Shown: positions 44,536 through 57,355 of the stretch, one piece after another
How positions within the stretch are numbered: position 1 is the stretch's first letter
How the letters are laid out: each line of letters begins with the position of its first letter
Origin: Dichomitus squalens LYAD-421 SS1
Taxonomy: Eukaryota; Basidiomycota; Agaricomycetes; Polyporales; Polyporaceae
Direction: 5' to 3'
Length of the DNA: 64,000 bases
Assembly (NCBI RefSeq): GCF_000275845.1
Contig: NW_006766887.1
Coordinates: forward strand, 1,074,770-1,138,769
The notes under the pieces: generated by a model
What the model was told of the DNA's origin: nothing
The model's input: the letters and a program-made list of their open reading frames with translations, nothing else
The model's database searches: none
Made by a program: the position numbers and the translations under genes

Positions 44536-47500
44536 TCCCATGATCTCCATGATCTCGCGTCCAGGTCGGCCCGCCGAGCTGACATGCGCTCGACGTGGTC
44601 TGTTCCCCTCGGCCTGCGTCTGCCTCATTCCGTGATCCGCATATAGCCACTACACGTTCGCGCCTCGCCATGTTCGCATCTTCCGTCTAGCCTTTCCCGC
44701 ATTTTTTGTACCGATCTCTCGACCGTTCTCCCCCCCATCGCTTTCGTCCGCCCACCTAGCATAGTATCCTATGAACACTACCTTATTTCCTATGCGCTCG
44801 CACTCCCGCACGTCATATCGCATCTTCCTCGTCGCATCGCGTCCTGCCTGCCGCACACCACATCCGCACGCATGTTGTCACATATCGCCCGACCCCCTAG
44901 TATACCATCATAATTATTCCCGTTCCGCCCTTCGCGGATCTGCTTCCTATGACACCTCCCATCTTGCGACCGCTGCCCTGCGCTTTTGCGGAGTGGTAGC
45001 GAGTGCCTTGGGAGCCCTAACATTTTGCGTCGTCAAACGTTCATGATCTTAGACTGAGCCGGCTTTCCGTCATTATGTCCGCTATCACACTGTAGACGTT
45101 ACTTCTCTTCCATATCTGTAAATATAGGCTTGTTTCTCTACTGGATCATCCCTTCGTGTGACCAATGCCGACACTGTCGCGCAAGTCCGGCGCTTCAAAC
45201 ACGTTCAGTGGAGAAGAGGCATATTGTGGTTCGCGGACGTTGCATCTCATGCGCACACGGGTAGGATGTCTTGAATGGTATATATTTTGGAGCATAGAAC
45301 AGGTGCAACAGCGAGTCTCCGCCCATTCAAGGGAGGACGTGGGGTAAAACCTAGCCTTTCTTGGGTCGTCGTAGATAACATACGTCCGCCCTGCCCTCTG
45401 GCTGAAAGTGCAGGCATGTCGCTGCCAGTTGCCCCGACAGCGACCGAAATTCCCCCCGAGACGCGAGTCACACCAACCTCCAAGACTCGCTGCGCATGCC
45501 TGTTCCGTAAGTAAGAGAACAATCTGCGACTATGCAAGCAACAACGACATGCGCACGTCACATAGACGTATTGTAACATGGAGCGCTAGCAGTAACATGG
45601 GAGCTATACCGAGGCGAAACCGAGATGTCCTCTTGTAGTATCTTGGCGGACCCGATGTGTTGGGGGGTGGATCGCGACCGTTTGGGTCTGCCGCTTGGCC
45701 GGCTTCCGAGTAATAGCTTGAGACTCTGTTGGGCCAACCGCCTTGGTGCCATCAAGCTGCCTAAGAGCATTGCCTAGAGGTCGCAGCTAGTGGCCAAGAG
45801 CCATGAGGAGGACAGTGCCAAGGACGTCGCCAAAGCCAGATACGAGCCCACTTTTACTTTGGACGGTGTCGGAGACGTCGCCACAATCCACGAGGCCTAG
45901 TTTCTCAGAGACCAGATATAGACTTGTAAAAGGACGCACGCGAAGTTGAAGTGGCCAAACCACCGACAAGACGGAGATGAGGCGCGGTGTATGCGAAGAA
46001 GCTACCTTTTAGCGAGCGCAGTATACTGATGAAGGGTAATGAGAGATACCGACAGACAGTGAACGGCGAATCCCGCCCCAAATCCTGTGTGGTTGGCAGT
46101 CGGGTGGCGTGCACGAGAAGTGGCGAGCTAGACATACAAGTGAAGAGATGTCGCGTTTGTCAAGGGTCGGGAGCTACTTGCGCGTCGAGAACTGGGGGCC
46201 ACTGTCGAGCAGAGGGTAGGAAGGCAAGAGGCTGGCGAGGTTGTGAAAGAAGTTGAGGATTATATATGTTCAAGGAGGAGGCGTCCAGGTCACTTCTGAA
46301 CTCCGCCACGGCTTCGAAACGATTTTGGCAGGAGGCAGCGGAACAAAGCTCTTCCACAAAAGGCAAGTCACTTACCGTTCTCGGCGGGGTGTGCCAGCGG
46401 CACGACGGCGTTCTGCTGCGCAAGCTCACCGGCTCACCGTTGATGTCTAGGTGAGTGCAGTGCCTCAAGCCCTATCGATCCCAAGATCACGGCTAGGAGC
46501 TAATGCAAATGTAGAGCTGGATTGAGATCGTTGGGTAGGACTGGCAGACATTTGGCGCCCGGCAATCGTCACTCAGGAAAACGGACCCAGAGCATGAAAG
46601 AAGCTGGCTTCGGGGTGAGAATGCAACATATCTGTGCATTAGAATGGGGCTTGTTCTGAGAACTAGGTGATTTGCCACATACTCTGATTGTTGATCGCCT
46701 CGCCTTGAGGCCACAGGTCACCAACCCCTTGCGTTTCCTTGCTCAAAGAAGTATCGGCGGCTACGATGTCTTTGCGCGACACGCACCATCTTCAATTGCT
46801 GCGTTGGACAACCCTATGCTGCATGCATATCATATCATTACCTAAGGGTACGGCCGATAGGGGCCTGCAGTGCGACATGTTTGTTGCAGAGCGCCTCTAT
46901 CATCCAGCAGAGGCAGCGTCTGGGACGGAGATTAATGGCAGAATGCACGTGGGCGTAAGCGTCGATTGGCTCGCAGACGTCGTAGCTTGACAAGCGCTTC
47001 CGTAGAGAGCAGTAGCCTCAGTGCGAAACTCCCGACGTTGGAGGCGGTGGCGGCGAGGACGGTGGGAGGAATGGCGAGGACGCCGCTGAGCACGGCGACG
47101 GATTATCTCGGCAACTGCCGACAGCAAGAACGGGGGTTCCCGCGAGCAATCCGATGTTTCCCCGACGGTGTCTGCGCCTCTGATGTCCACGGCTTCCACT
47201 TCGGATTCGACATGAACATCTACCACTTCTTCAGACCAAGCTGATTTGATATGGAAAGTACAGTGTAGCCTCAAGGTCCCGACTTCCGCTGACTGGACCC
47301 AAAGAGCGCTCCGCAGCCATGACTTGCCTCTGACTGACTGGAGTCAAATCACAACGCACGTGTCTAAGGCGCAATGGCCCACACAAGCTTCTGGCAGTTT
47401 ACGGACGAAAAGCACGACACACGCTGCTATCCTAAACGAGTGACAGAAGGAGGCCATAGTCATTAAGGATAGGCAGCCGCTTCCAAGAGACAACGAGTCC

Positions 47501-47898
47501 AGCCTCGCACACACGGCTAGGAAGGCTATGCGCTGCAAATCGTGAATCTAGTTTGTCGCGCTGTGCATGACTGTCTCTGTCGAACAATGGTACCACGAAT
47601 CCGCTCCTCCTTCGACTTCAGTAGGTATGCCATGTAGGTTGCGCCCATCCGAGTCGGCACTTCAACACCTACTTTCCGTTCAACCCCCACAGATCGAATA
47701 GGCTTTTGTCTCACAAATATTCACCGCCCATTGCACCGTACACAGGTGTTCACCTCTAGTACTTCGTCGTATATGTACGAGTCACTGATCTCTCTGGCTT
47801 TAGAGTGGTATGGCCGCTCATCTTTCAGTCCTCGATGGGTGTTAATCTCTGCATACATTCCCTTTAGCCAATCGTACTGAGAAATCCGTCCCGTAGCT
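44536..47898. other. 3.4-kb region without recognisable gene
   Basis: The first 500 bases are pyrimidine-rich, probably the 3' region of the preceding gene. Beyond 45.1 kb there are short frames on both strands (for example 46160-46468 minus, 46900-47274 minus) that I could not link to a family. Confidence 0.45.
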
Positions 47899-48260
47899 TG
47901 GAAAATGGCGTCTCATGTTCTTCTACATCTTCCTCAGCCTTTGGTACGTGTTTCTCCCCCTATCTTCCCCTAAATATGTTTGTTTCTCGTCGTGAGAGCC
48001 GTGCCCTCGCATGTGCGACCAGGAGTTCATCTCCTGGCGAGTCCCTCAGCTCGTGGGCGCCGTGGTCGCCATCTCCTTCGTCGGCTCCTTCCTGGGCCTG
48101 ATGTTTCCCATCGTGATGAACGACGCGGGCCGCATCCTGGATATCGGCTTTGGCTCTGCGAGGGGCGGTGTTGCCCTTCGTCACCGGGGAAATATCGGCT
48201 GAGACCAGCATTAACAGCTTACAACCCTTCGTCTGTGCTGTCTCTGAGGCATCGCAGAGC
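47899..48260 (+). pseudogene. C-terminal fragment of a major facilitator transporter
   Basis: GKWRLMFFYIFLSL at 47899-47940, EFISWRVPQLVGAVVAIS and FVGSFLGLMFPIVMNDAGRI at 48020-48140, then, after a frame change near 48150, GAVLPFVTGEISAETSINSL. The pieces match in order the last third of the copy at 48484-50524 (VVFVYICSVIG, LELIVWLVPNLFSG, LWTIFPILMNHAGRVL, AAVFPFLTGAIASKAGIGAL). No upstream helices are present, so it is a truncated tandem duplicate. Confidence 0.65.
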
Positions 48261-48483
48261 CCGCCTCGCCCCGACCACGAAGCTGAAGACTTAAGAGACG
48301 TTACCTCTCGGAACGCACACCCTGACTTGGGGTAAGATCGATGCCATATTCGTGTTGGCAGTTCTGCAGGCCGCCGTCCTCCGGCTGGCCTGCGTAGCTT
48401 ATAAACTGTAGCCCCGAGCAAACTCTCTGTGTTCAGCGACTCCATCCCGACCAGCCCACATTCCCTCACGTTCAGCAACGACA

Positions 48484-50524
48484 ATGGTTGTCAGTGCCGT
48501 CGTTGATGCGGTCCTTGACGAGAACAGCCCTACCCCGAGCGGCGCGTCTCCGACTCTGGAGGACTTGAAGGACGCTGGTGATGTCTCGCAGCTGCCGAAG
48601 CTTGAGGGCGGACCTGTTTCGCAGGATGCTTCACTAGAGCTGACGCCTCGCATGAAGCGCGATGCCATCCTCCAGTTCGCAACGCTTTGCTACTCAATAT
48701 TTGTCTCTGGTTGGAACTACGGTACTCTGGGTTCCTTGCTCCCACGTCTTCAAGCAGTATATCATGTATGTCCGTGTTGACTCCCTTTGCTGCTGACCGT
48801 TGACACTTTGCCTTGATAGGTGGGGTATACCAGCGTATCTCTGATATTCATGATCAGTTGTCTGGTGAGCGGCCGGTAAATGTTACTATGGCTAGAGTCC
48901 GAGCTAACCGAATCATCACACACAGGGTTGCATCGTGGACTCCTGTAGTTTTTGGACTTGACTGATCGCTTCGGATTTGGTATTGTATGTCGCATACTTC
49001 GGATGCCGATCACGCGCCCTCCACTGACATCCTCTTTTCGATGGTTGAATTTGACTCGCTGGGACGAAGGTCATCGTCGTCGCCTCTATCTCCATGATGG
49101 TCGGCTACTGCCTGGAGGCGGCTGCTGTTCCCTTCCTCTCTTCGTGACCTCATACTTCCTCAACGGCTATGGCTCCGCTCATATCGTTAGTTCATTGCTT
49201 CATGTTGATGCACGCCATTGGGCGGATAGTAAGGCTTGATTTGTAGAATGCTGGCACAAACGCCTTTCTCGCAAGTCTCAGCGTCGGAAAAGCCTCCACT
49301 AGGATGGGCATCCTCCATGCCAGCTATGGTCAGCGAATTTCTGTTATTGGAGTGAATATCGGAGTTGACGTCCCGGTACGGTCTCAAGGTTTGGGTGCAA
49401 TGACAGCCCCGCTTGTGGCGGCACAGTTCTCGGGGCTTCCCCGGTGGTCATTCGTCTATTTCACGCACCTTGGCATCGCGTCGAGTGCTGCACTATTGCA
49501 GTCGGCTATCTTCCGTTTAAGGACACAAGAGCGTACGTACAGTCTTGTCCTGGCCCGGAAGCTAGTTTCTAATAAGCCGGCGCCGCTAGACTGCTGGCAA
49601 GATTGCGGACGGCCTCCACCAGAGCAGGATTCGGATGGGTGGTTGGCACGATACAAAAAGGTGTTCCGCCTACGTGCGGTACACCCCATGGCGCTTTTCT
49701 CCTTCATGTACGGTGGGCATGAAGTCACTGTCGGCGGTATGTTTCGGCATTCTTCTGTTAAATCGACATCTGATCAATGGTCACCGCAGGCTGGATTGTT
49801 ACGTACATCATCAAGCAGCGCCATGGTGGACACAGCGCTGGATACATTTCCTCGGGTTACTTCGGAGGTACGCAGCTACACTGGGCGTGATGTAGGAGGA
49901 CTGACCGTTAGTTTAAGGCCTGATGCTTGGGCGCATCGCTCTGCTTCCCGTTAGCAAATTTGTAGGTTCAGTTGACTGTCTACTCTGACCTTGAACACCG
50001 GCTTAATGAGCATGTACTCAACAGGTCGGCGAAAGACGTGTTGTTTTTGTCTACATCTGCTCAGTCATCGGGTCTGTGCATCTTCTTGCCGCGCTCTACC
50101 CACCAGCGTTCTTCGTGATCGCTTACTGACTGTGCTCTCCTTTCAGACTCGAACTTATAGTCTGGCTCGTCCCCAATTTGTTTTCAGGTGCAGTCTGTGT
50201 CTCGTTTGTCGGCTTCTTCCTGTGGACCATCTTCCCCATACTCATGAACCACGCCGGGCGCGTCCTCCCGCCCGACTGCATCTCCGGCGCCATTGGATGG
50301 GTTGGCAGTTGGGCCTCTGTCGGGGCCGCCGTATTCCCCTTTCTCACGGGGGCGATCGCGTCCAAAGCAGGGATCGGGGCTTTGCAGCCTGTGTACGTTC
50401 CCACATCCATCCTAATGGTGACACTTACTAATGTCAAAGCGTGATACGTAGCTTGATTGCGATGATGAGCCTGCTGTTCATCATATGGATTATTGTCCCT
50501 GGCAAGCGGGAGCAGCTCGTTTGA
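48484..50524 (+). pseudogene. damaged MFS transporter gene (Bsc6/FucP-like)
   Basis: A 12-helix permease when intact; substrate unknown. The N-terminal exon 48484-48764 gives a cytoplasmic leader and first helix (LCYSIFVSGWNYGTLGSLLP). VGYTSVSLIFMISCL follows. Then lesions: the helix-2 exon hits a stop (TGA or TAG depending on frame) just before LTDRFGFG (near 48960), and after VASISMMVGYCLEAAAVPF the frame must shift for PLFVTSYFLNGYGSAH (near 49135). The rest is well preserved and splices cleanly: MGILHASYG, LGAMTAPLVAAQFSGLPRWS, FSFMYGGHEVTVGG, GWIVTYIIKQRHGGHSAGYI, GLMLGRIALLPVSKF, FLTGAIASKAGIGALQPV and SLLFIIWIIVPGKREQLV before a stop at 50522-50524. Recent damage confined to the N-terminal third, or sequencing errors there, would explain this. 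Confidence 0.65.
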
Positions 50525-51613
50525 GGGGCCGGTTCCTTTGGGATGCAGTATGTACCTCTTATAGAAGGTAGGTCGTCGTCCTTTCACCCCAGACTCGAAA
50601 TTGGAAATTAATCCCTGCTCATGGTACTTTAGATTGTTGCCTTCGTGACTGTGTGCTTACGATCATAGATTTCCTTCCAGTTACGACATACATGCGTTAT
50701 AGACTCTATACAATTGATTACATGACTGCACAATCGTATTGTGACTGGAAAGCGAGCGCGCTGCTGCGTACGTGGCTGCGTCGCCAGTTGCGTGCAGTCG
50801 TGATTTCTTTGGCTGGGTGAGAGATTGTCAGCTGAGGGCGCCTGTGAAGCAGATGGGGCAAAGAACGAGTACCGCACCGGTGACGAGTGGATCCACACCT
50901 TGCAGCCTCCACTCCTGCCTTCCTTCCTTCTCAACCTCGTTTCTTTACTCCCACTTAGCCATTGCCCCAACTTGCGCCGACTCTCCAAGCCGCTTCAGGC
51001 TGCGCGCTGCCATACGTGGCATAGGGCGCCCACATAGGTCTTGTGAAACCCTTGCCATGATGACCTATTGCCCTCTTAAATCAGATGAGTACCGCAATAA
51101 CACGGCTTCTCTCCATTCCTTTGTTGTGTCCCCCACCGTCGGGTAAACGACCTGTGCATGTGCGTTGTCGCTGCTGAACTCGCCTGGACTTGTCGTGTCG
51201 GCGCCCTATGGGAACGCCGGAAAGCTGCAGTTCGCCTCTCTGGCACCAGGTGGTCCGTGCGCGGGCATCGTTCTGGCCCCGTATCGCCGACTCCCCCGTC
51301 GTTGTGGGAGCTCATCGGGACCCCGAAACCCGGCTGCTGTATTCCCTGCTGCAAAGGCCACCTGAAAGCCCAATTTCGCGGTCACTTGCCTGTTCAGAGT
51401 AAAGTGCATGATGCCTGGTCTTTTGGGAGGAAATTGCAAGTCTCGAAATGCGGGTGCGCCGCTTGAAACCGCGTCATCTGTCTGTTGTGAGCCAACGTTC
51501 CAGCCCCCGCGCCGTGCCGCGCGTGAGGAGGCGTGGAGGCTTCTTTTGTGTACAAGGCTTTGCTGGCGTGTCTGACTCCCCCCAGGAACCCACTTTGGCC
51601 TCTTACCTTCACC
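50525..51613. other. intergenic, upstream of the metal ATPase
   Basis: No gene recognised. It should hold the promoter of the ATPase gene. I could not identify a convincing metal-response element. Confidence 0.45.
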
Positions 51614-54600
51614 ATGGGAGGCTGCTGCAACGATATCGACTGCGACTCAGTTGCCCAGCGCATGGATAAGCATGCGAACGCTTCTTGCGCGGACCATAAG
51701 GATCAAGGCAAGACACCCGATCCTGGGTGCTGCGAGGGCGATAGCTGTGGTTGCGATGGTAGGTCGTCCATGGCACCGGGTCACTGTTAAACCCGCTACA
51801 TATATGCGTCTGTTCTATAGACACATGCATTGACGAGCTCGCTCGTGTAATCTGTGCTGATGACGACACCCATCTCCACACCCGAGCGGAGGCAGGTAGC
51901 CGCCTGAGCGGCGACGCTTGTGAGTACGATACTCGCTGCTCTCAGCGCGACACTGACTTGCTCCAAGCGATTGGATCTGACTGTACTTGTTGCGACGAGG
52001 ACAAAGAAATCGAGGCCGAGGACAAGGCGGACGGAGAAGCCACTACGCAGTCGACACCCCCTAAGCCAGTCCAGCATTGCGCGCACTCCGGTCTTCGCAA
52101 GCGCACTACTGCACAACGACCCTCATCCTCGTCCTCTGTCCCTAAGCAAGCGTGCGGCGAGCACCGCAACATGGCCCGCAACCGCTACAACGATACTTTA
52201 GCCGCCTTTGGATGCGTCTGCAAGGCACTTCTTGCGCGTGGCCTCAAGTCCTGCTGTACTCCTCCGAGCCTCGCCGGGAAGGCCATTGCGTGGCCTCCGT
52301 CGAGCAAGCACGGCGCCAAGCTCACTAACAGGCGCACATCTGCGGAAAGCTCTCGTGCCCCCTCTGTGAGCAGCTGCTGTGGCAAGAGCGACTGCGGAGG
52401 CGGACAAGCCCTGAGCATCCGCAGTCTTCCCTACAGTGGCCATGTGGGATCGCGATCCGTTCGCTCTCGCTCTTGTGCCTCTGTAGATTCATGCTGCCGT
52501 GACAGTTGTTGCGGCGACGGGTCGGATGAGAAGAGTGAGCACGTTGCTATTGACATGGCGGAGAAGGGTGCAGGTGCATACAACGAGCATGTCGTTCTCG
52601 CCATCAAGGGAATGACGTGTACCGGCTGCGAGAACAAACTCATTCGTACGCTCAAGGGAATTCCCGCTATCCATAACGCGAAGACAAGCCTCGTCCTATG
52701 TCGTGCTGAATTTGACTTCGACAACGACGCCACGGATATCACTTCCCTAGCCCAGCTAATCGAGAAACGTTCGGGCTTCTCTGCAGAAGTAATCAAGGCG
52801 GGATTCACTCGCGACCTCCTCATCAACGTTCCACGGTCTCTTCAGGAGCAGTTCATGGCTGCTGCACGTCCAAATGGCGTCCAGGTGGCGGTCCGTTCAG
52901 GGAAGGATACCCTAATCGTCAAGTACGACCCCAACCTCATCGGAGCACGGGACGTGATAGAGGCCTACTGCGCATTCACTCCTGTCTTGGCCCCCGAACC
53001 TCTGGATCCATCCATTGCGGCCGGTGCGAAGCACGTCCGCTTGTTGTCTGCCCGCGCCGTCCTTTCCGCATTGCTCACGATTCCCGTCCTCGTCATGACT
53101 TGGGCGCCTCTCCCTCCTCACCCCCATGCTTATGCAATTGCCTCCCTCGTACTCGCCAGTATCGTCCAGGTCGCCATTACAGGTCCTTTCTATATCAGCT
53201 CGTTCAAGAGTTTGGTGTTTTCCCGCCTCGTCGAGACCGAATTGCTCATCGTTCTCAGTACCACCGCCGCATATGTCTACTCCGTCGTCGCCTTCGCCTT
53301 CGAGATGGTCGGCCGACCGCTTGCGACTGGACAGTTTTTCGAGACGAGCACGCTGCTCGTCACGCTCATTATGGTGGGACAGGTCATCAGTGCTATCGCC
53401 CGCCAGCGCGCGATCGAGGCCATCTCTATCCGGTCTCTGCAGGAGAAGACAGCATGCATCGTCTTTCCCGACAAGACCGAGCGCGTTCTCGACGTCCGCC
53501 TCCTCCATTCCGGCGACAAGTTCAAGGTCCTCCCCGATTCCGCCATTATCACCGATGGCGAAGTTATCTCCGGAACGAGCACCGTCGACGAGTCGATGAT
53601 GACGGGCGAGTCACGTCCCGTTGAGAAAGGTCCGGGAGACGCAGTCATCGCCGGCACGCTGAATGGCCCTAGCACGCTCGTGGTCAAGGTCACACGTCTC
53701 CCTGGGGAGAACACGATCAGCGAGATTGCGGGCATGGTCGACGATGCGCGCTTCTCGCGTGCCCGCGTGCAGGAGACTGTCGACTGGGTCTGTGGTTGGT
53801 TCGTCCCCGTGGTTCTCGCGCTCGCCATCGTCACCTTCGCCGTCTGGATGGGTGTGGGTGTTAGCGTGCGGCACCAGTCCTCTGGACATGCGGCCGTGGT
53901 CGCGCTCACGTATGCCATCTCTGTGCTCGCGATCTCATGCCCCTGCGCTGTTGGGCTCGCCGTCCCGATGGTGATCCTCATAGCCGGCGGGGTCGGTGCG
54001 AAGCTGGGCCTGGTATTCAAGTCCGCAACTACCATTGAGCAGGCGCGGAAAGTCACTCACGTCGTTTTGGACAAGACAGGGACCGTCACTCAGGGCAAGT
54101 TGTCCGTTACAAGCCGCTTTATCGACGAGGATCCAGGATTCGACGTGCTTTCAGTCGTCGCAGAGCTCGTCGCAAGCAGCCGGCACCCCGTTGCCCGTGC
54201 TGTAGCAGCTGACTTGAAGCTCGCCCCTCCCGCGAAACCATCAGTCGACGACATCGAGATGGTCACCGGCAGAGGCGTCCAAGGAGACTACCGCGGGAAG
54301 CTGCTTCGCGGAGGCAGCGCGCAGTGGGTCGGGATGCAGTCTCATCCGGCCGTGCAGCCCCTCCTTGCCCAGGGCCTCACGACATTCTGCGTCATTCATG
54401 GCATGCGCCTCGTCGCCGCTTTCGGGCTCTCCGACGCCCTTCGCCCGGAAACACAGTCCGTCATCAAGTCCCTCACCGCCCGCAACATCCGCGTCTCCAT
54501 CCTCAGCGGCGACCATCCCGCTGCGGTTTCGTCCACGGCCGCTATGCTCGGCATCCCACCCGAGCGCGTGCGCGCTAGCTGCCTCCCCGCGGACAAGCAA

Positions 54601-55017
54601 GTTTACATCAAGGACCTCGCTGCCCAAGGCGAGATTGTCCTCTTCTGCGGAGACGGTACGAACGATGCCGTCGCGCTCGCTCAGGCGGCTGTCGGAGTGC
54701 ACCTCCATACTGGTGAGGGTGCCGGCGTCGCGGCGTCGACTGCGGCGGACGTCGTCCTCACTCACCCGTCGTTGGTTGGGATCGTCACACTGCTCGAACT
54801 GTCGGACGCTGTGGCGCGGCGGATCACGGCGAACTTCGCGTGGTCGGCCATCTACAATCTCGTCGCTATCTTACTAGCGGCTGGTGCATTTGTACACGCG
54901 CGCATCCCGCCTGCATACGCTGGTCTCGGAGAAGTTGTCAGCGTTGTGCCTGTGGTGTTGGTTGCGATGCAGCTGAAGTGGTTCAAGGCGGTTGGTACTA
55001 TGGAGAAATATGACTAA
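51614..55017 (+). CDS. PCA1: P1B-type heavy-metal ATPase (Pca1-like) with Cys-rich N-terminus
   Basis: Metal-exporting ATPase, probably for Cu(I) or Cd(II) at the plasma or an internal membrane. Exons 51614-51758 and 51821-55017 give 1113 residues. The first 300 residues are packed with Cys, many as CC pairs (GGCCNDIDC, PGCCEGDSCGC, DCTCCDED, SSCCGKSDC, DSCCRDSCCGD). One HMA domain has GMTCTGC (C315, C318). Catalytic landmarks: TGES (643-646), metal-site CPC (755-757) in a membrane helix, phosphorylation DKTGT (D799), nucleotide-binding HP (837-838) and hinge GDGTND (992-997). The last helices read LVAILLAAGAF and IPPAYAGLGEVVSVVPVV, the form seen in fungal Pca1 rather than Ccc2. The start MGGCCND is the first Met before the Cys-rich block, and the upstream frame is open for 27 codons but unlike the family. 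Confidence 0.92.
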
Positions 55018-55302
55018 ACTTATCTTTGTGCAGTCGGTTTGGTCGCGGTAATGGGTTTGAAACGCGATCGATAGTGATGGTATACTTTGCGTAGAGCTAC
55101 AGCTATGATAGATAAAGAACGATGATATGCAATAGGCGATCCAATCCGGGAATGATACTGGCGTTGGCTAAAGATACAGCAACCTGTCCAAACGGTACTG
55201 AGCGAATTCAACGGTAGCGAGGGTATGTGTGGTATGAACTGGGTGAAGAGAATGATTGAAGTACCCGTACGCAAGCTCCTGCAAGGCAGAACCGCGTTAG
55301 TT
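55018..55302. other. convergent 3' regions
   Basis: Short spacer between the ATPase stop (plus) and the end of the Ser-rich gene (minus). No feature seen. Confidence 0.5.
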
Positions 55303-55749
55303 CTACGCCTGAGACGGCGAGATAACGTTGTACTCACTGCCGATGCTTGCAACGGGGCCTTTCTTAGGCTCAGGCTGGTAGGGCTCCGGCTCAAATATCC
55401 GGACTGAGTTCGATTCGCTGAAACTGACCCTCCTGGTCTTAGGTGAACCGCACTCAGAGACGTCCGAATCGGTCGAAGCCACGGTCGACACACTGGCCCG
55501 TCGCGAACTGGCGTCCGACGCAGTGGTGGAAACAGTCGACACGCTGTCTCGCCGTGAGCCGGCAGACTCGTCGGCTACAAATGAGGCGGAGGAAGGCGAC
55601 TTGGGGATCGAATCCTCGTCGGACGTGCTCGAACTGCTCAACTCTTGCGCGTGAGCTTCGAGATTCGAATCGGACTCGTCAACGATTGTGAAAACCGAGG
55701 GACGTCTGAGGCAGCTCTTGGGGCAGGCTGCGGTGGCTGATGACTGCAT
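55303..55749 (-). CDS. small Ser-rich protein with RVSF motif, unknown function
   Basis: A 148-residue single-exon frame starting MQSSATAACPKSCLRRPSVF. The same frame extends upstream to 55887, but TATATAA (55887-55893, minus strand) overlaps that upstream ATG, so transcription probably starts below it and the Met at 55749 is preferred. Landmarks are SCLRRPS near the N-terminus, two copies of SRR-x-SVSTV (about 65-73 and 82-90), and TRRVSF (R107-V108-S109-F110) followed by SNSVRIFEPEP. RVSF fits a PP1 docking motif, and the SCLR...RRVSF arrangement echoes SCLK...KTVSF of the 42010-44535 protein. RRDS and RRAS look like basophilic kinase sites. No known domain. Coding status rests on open frame, composition and TATA box only. 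Confidence 0.55.
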   Translation of the reverse strand: MQSSATAACPKSCLRRPSVFTIVDESDSNLEAHAQELSSSSTSDEDSIPKSPSSASFVADESAGSRRDSVSTVSTTASDASSRRASVSTVASTDSDVSECGSPKTRRVSFSESNSVRIFEPEPYQPEPKKGPVASIGSEYNVISPSQA

Positions 55750-57355
55750 CTCGGAAGGATAGACAATGAGCGAAGTGGTCGTGTATGGGGATGCGCGATG
55801 ACGAGTGTCGTGGCGTGATATGCTACGGTCACTCGTACTGGGGGATTTAGTTGGTGGGTTAGGATGGACGACGTTTAACCGGCGCATTATATACTGCAGC
55901 CCACGATGGCACTCACGAAGTCATGCATCCGGAACCGCTCCACATAGGGTAATTGCCAAGGAACGCTACAACGCGCGGGACTTAGAACTATCGTGACCCG
56001 ACGATCTGCAAGTCAAGACCGTGCCCCAAGCAGAGCAAATGGAGTACTCGAGCGGTGCACGCGCAAGATTTCCTGTGCAGTAGGATTAAACGGGTCATCC
56101 GCATGTGCCCGAGACGTGGACTGCAGCACCGATCCCTACGTATAGGGGTTGAGGACGCAGCGGATGTATGCGGAAACGATCGCTGACGTGGCCTCCATTT
56201 ATTATGGCCCCGTATTCCTTAGGTAAGGGGCACTTCGTGCGGTCTCTCATGCGCAATGCGGGCAGGATTAGAATCTTGGCGACCAGATTCTGCCCGTGTT
56301 GCGCATGAGACTCACGATGCGCGCAGAGCGTCACGGGGGTCCTGATAACGCTATGAGCTCGACTTTTTATGCCAAGAGGGACGATGCATACCAAACATCC
56401 GTACGTGTGACAACTCGTACATGGCTCAGGGCTGAACTGATTCGAGGCCAGGCTGTGTGGTCGGCGTCGACACTGCGTCAAAGGCAAGCGGAATAGACGC
56501 CGGATAGGAGTTCAAAGTCTTATGTCATCGCAAGATCGACCTCCTTCCTATCTATTGAGACCATCCCTCCGCTATCGGCGCTACTATGCTTGGCAAGAGC
56601 CCATCGGTTCGGCACAAACCCCTCGCACCGAACATGCGGACGGTACACATACGAGACTCGGGACCGCCGAACACCACCACCTACCAGTGATAGTCTGGCC
56701 ATCATCATCTAGAAGTCTTTCTTTCACTGTCGAAGGAACCGCCGTCGATGCGCCGCCTGGACGACTCGGTAACTCCGAGTCAGAGTGTGGTCCACCGTCC
56801 CTCGCGCCCCACAAGTCTCTACCGTGCAACGTATGGTTATCGGCTTATAGGAACCCTTGTTAGATATTCTCCGACAATCTCGGAAGAATATGGCACAGCG
56901 CAAAGAGGTAGATGACGGGTTAGGGAACTGAAGCGCCCTGCCAAGAGCTCACCACAGCGCACTAGTGCGACCCCAGAGGCGACGCATTAAGCGCCTGACC
57001 CCAGAAGCGACTGACACGCCTCCAGGTCTCGCATTTCCCTGTCAATAAATGTAAAAATGTTACACATGAAACTATGTGCTTCTGAACTATCACTTCGAAA
57101 AAGAACGAAGGAAATCGGGAGGAATTTGCTCCCGATACAAGTCAATCTGAGTAGGGTTCCAGGGGTTTACTAACCTTGTTGAATTGCCACAAAGAGATCG
57201 GCCCTGCCGATCTTCTTGTAACTCCAGGAATTATTTTTAACATGTGCACTGAGTATGATTATTGAGTTTCCGAAGGATTACGGATTGCGGTACCTGAGGA
57301 ATGGGAAGGGGGTCTCTCGAGCGTGACATTCAGCCACTGACCGAGATAAGGCTGA
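55750..57355. other. gene-poor region left of the gap
   Basis: Apart from the TATA element of the preceding gene, I see only short frames on both strands (for example 56095-56487 minus, 56522-56863 plus) with no family match. Confidence 0.45.
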
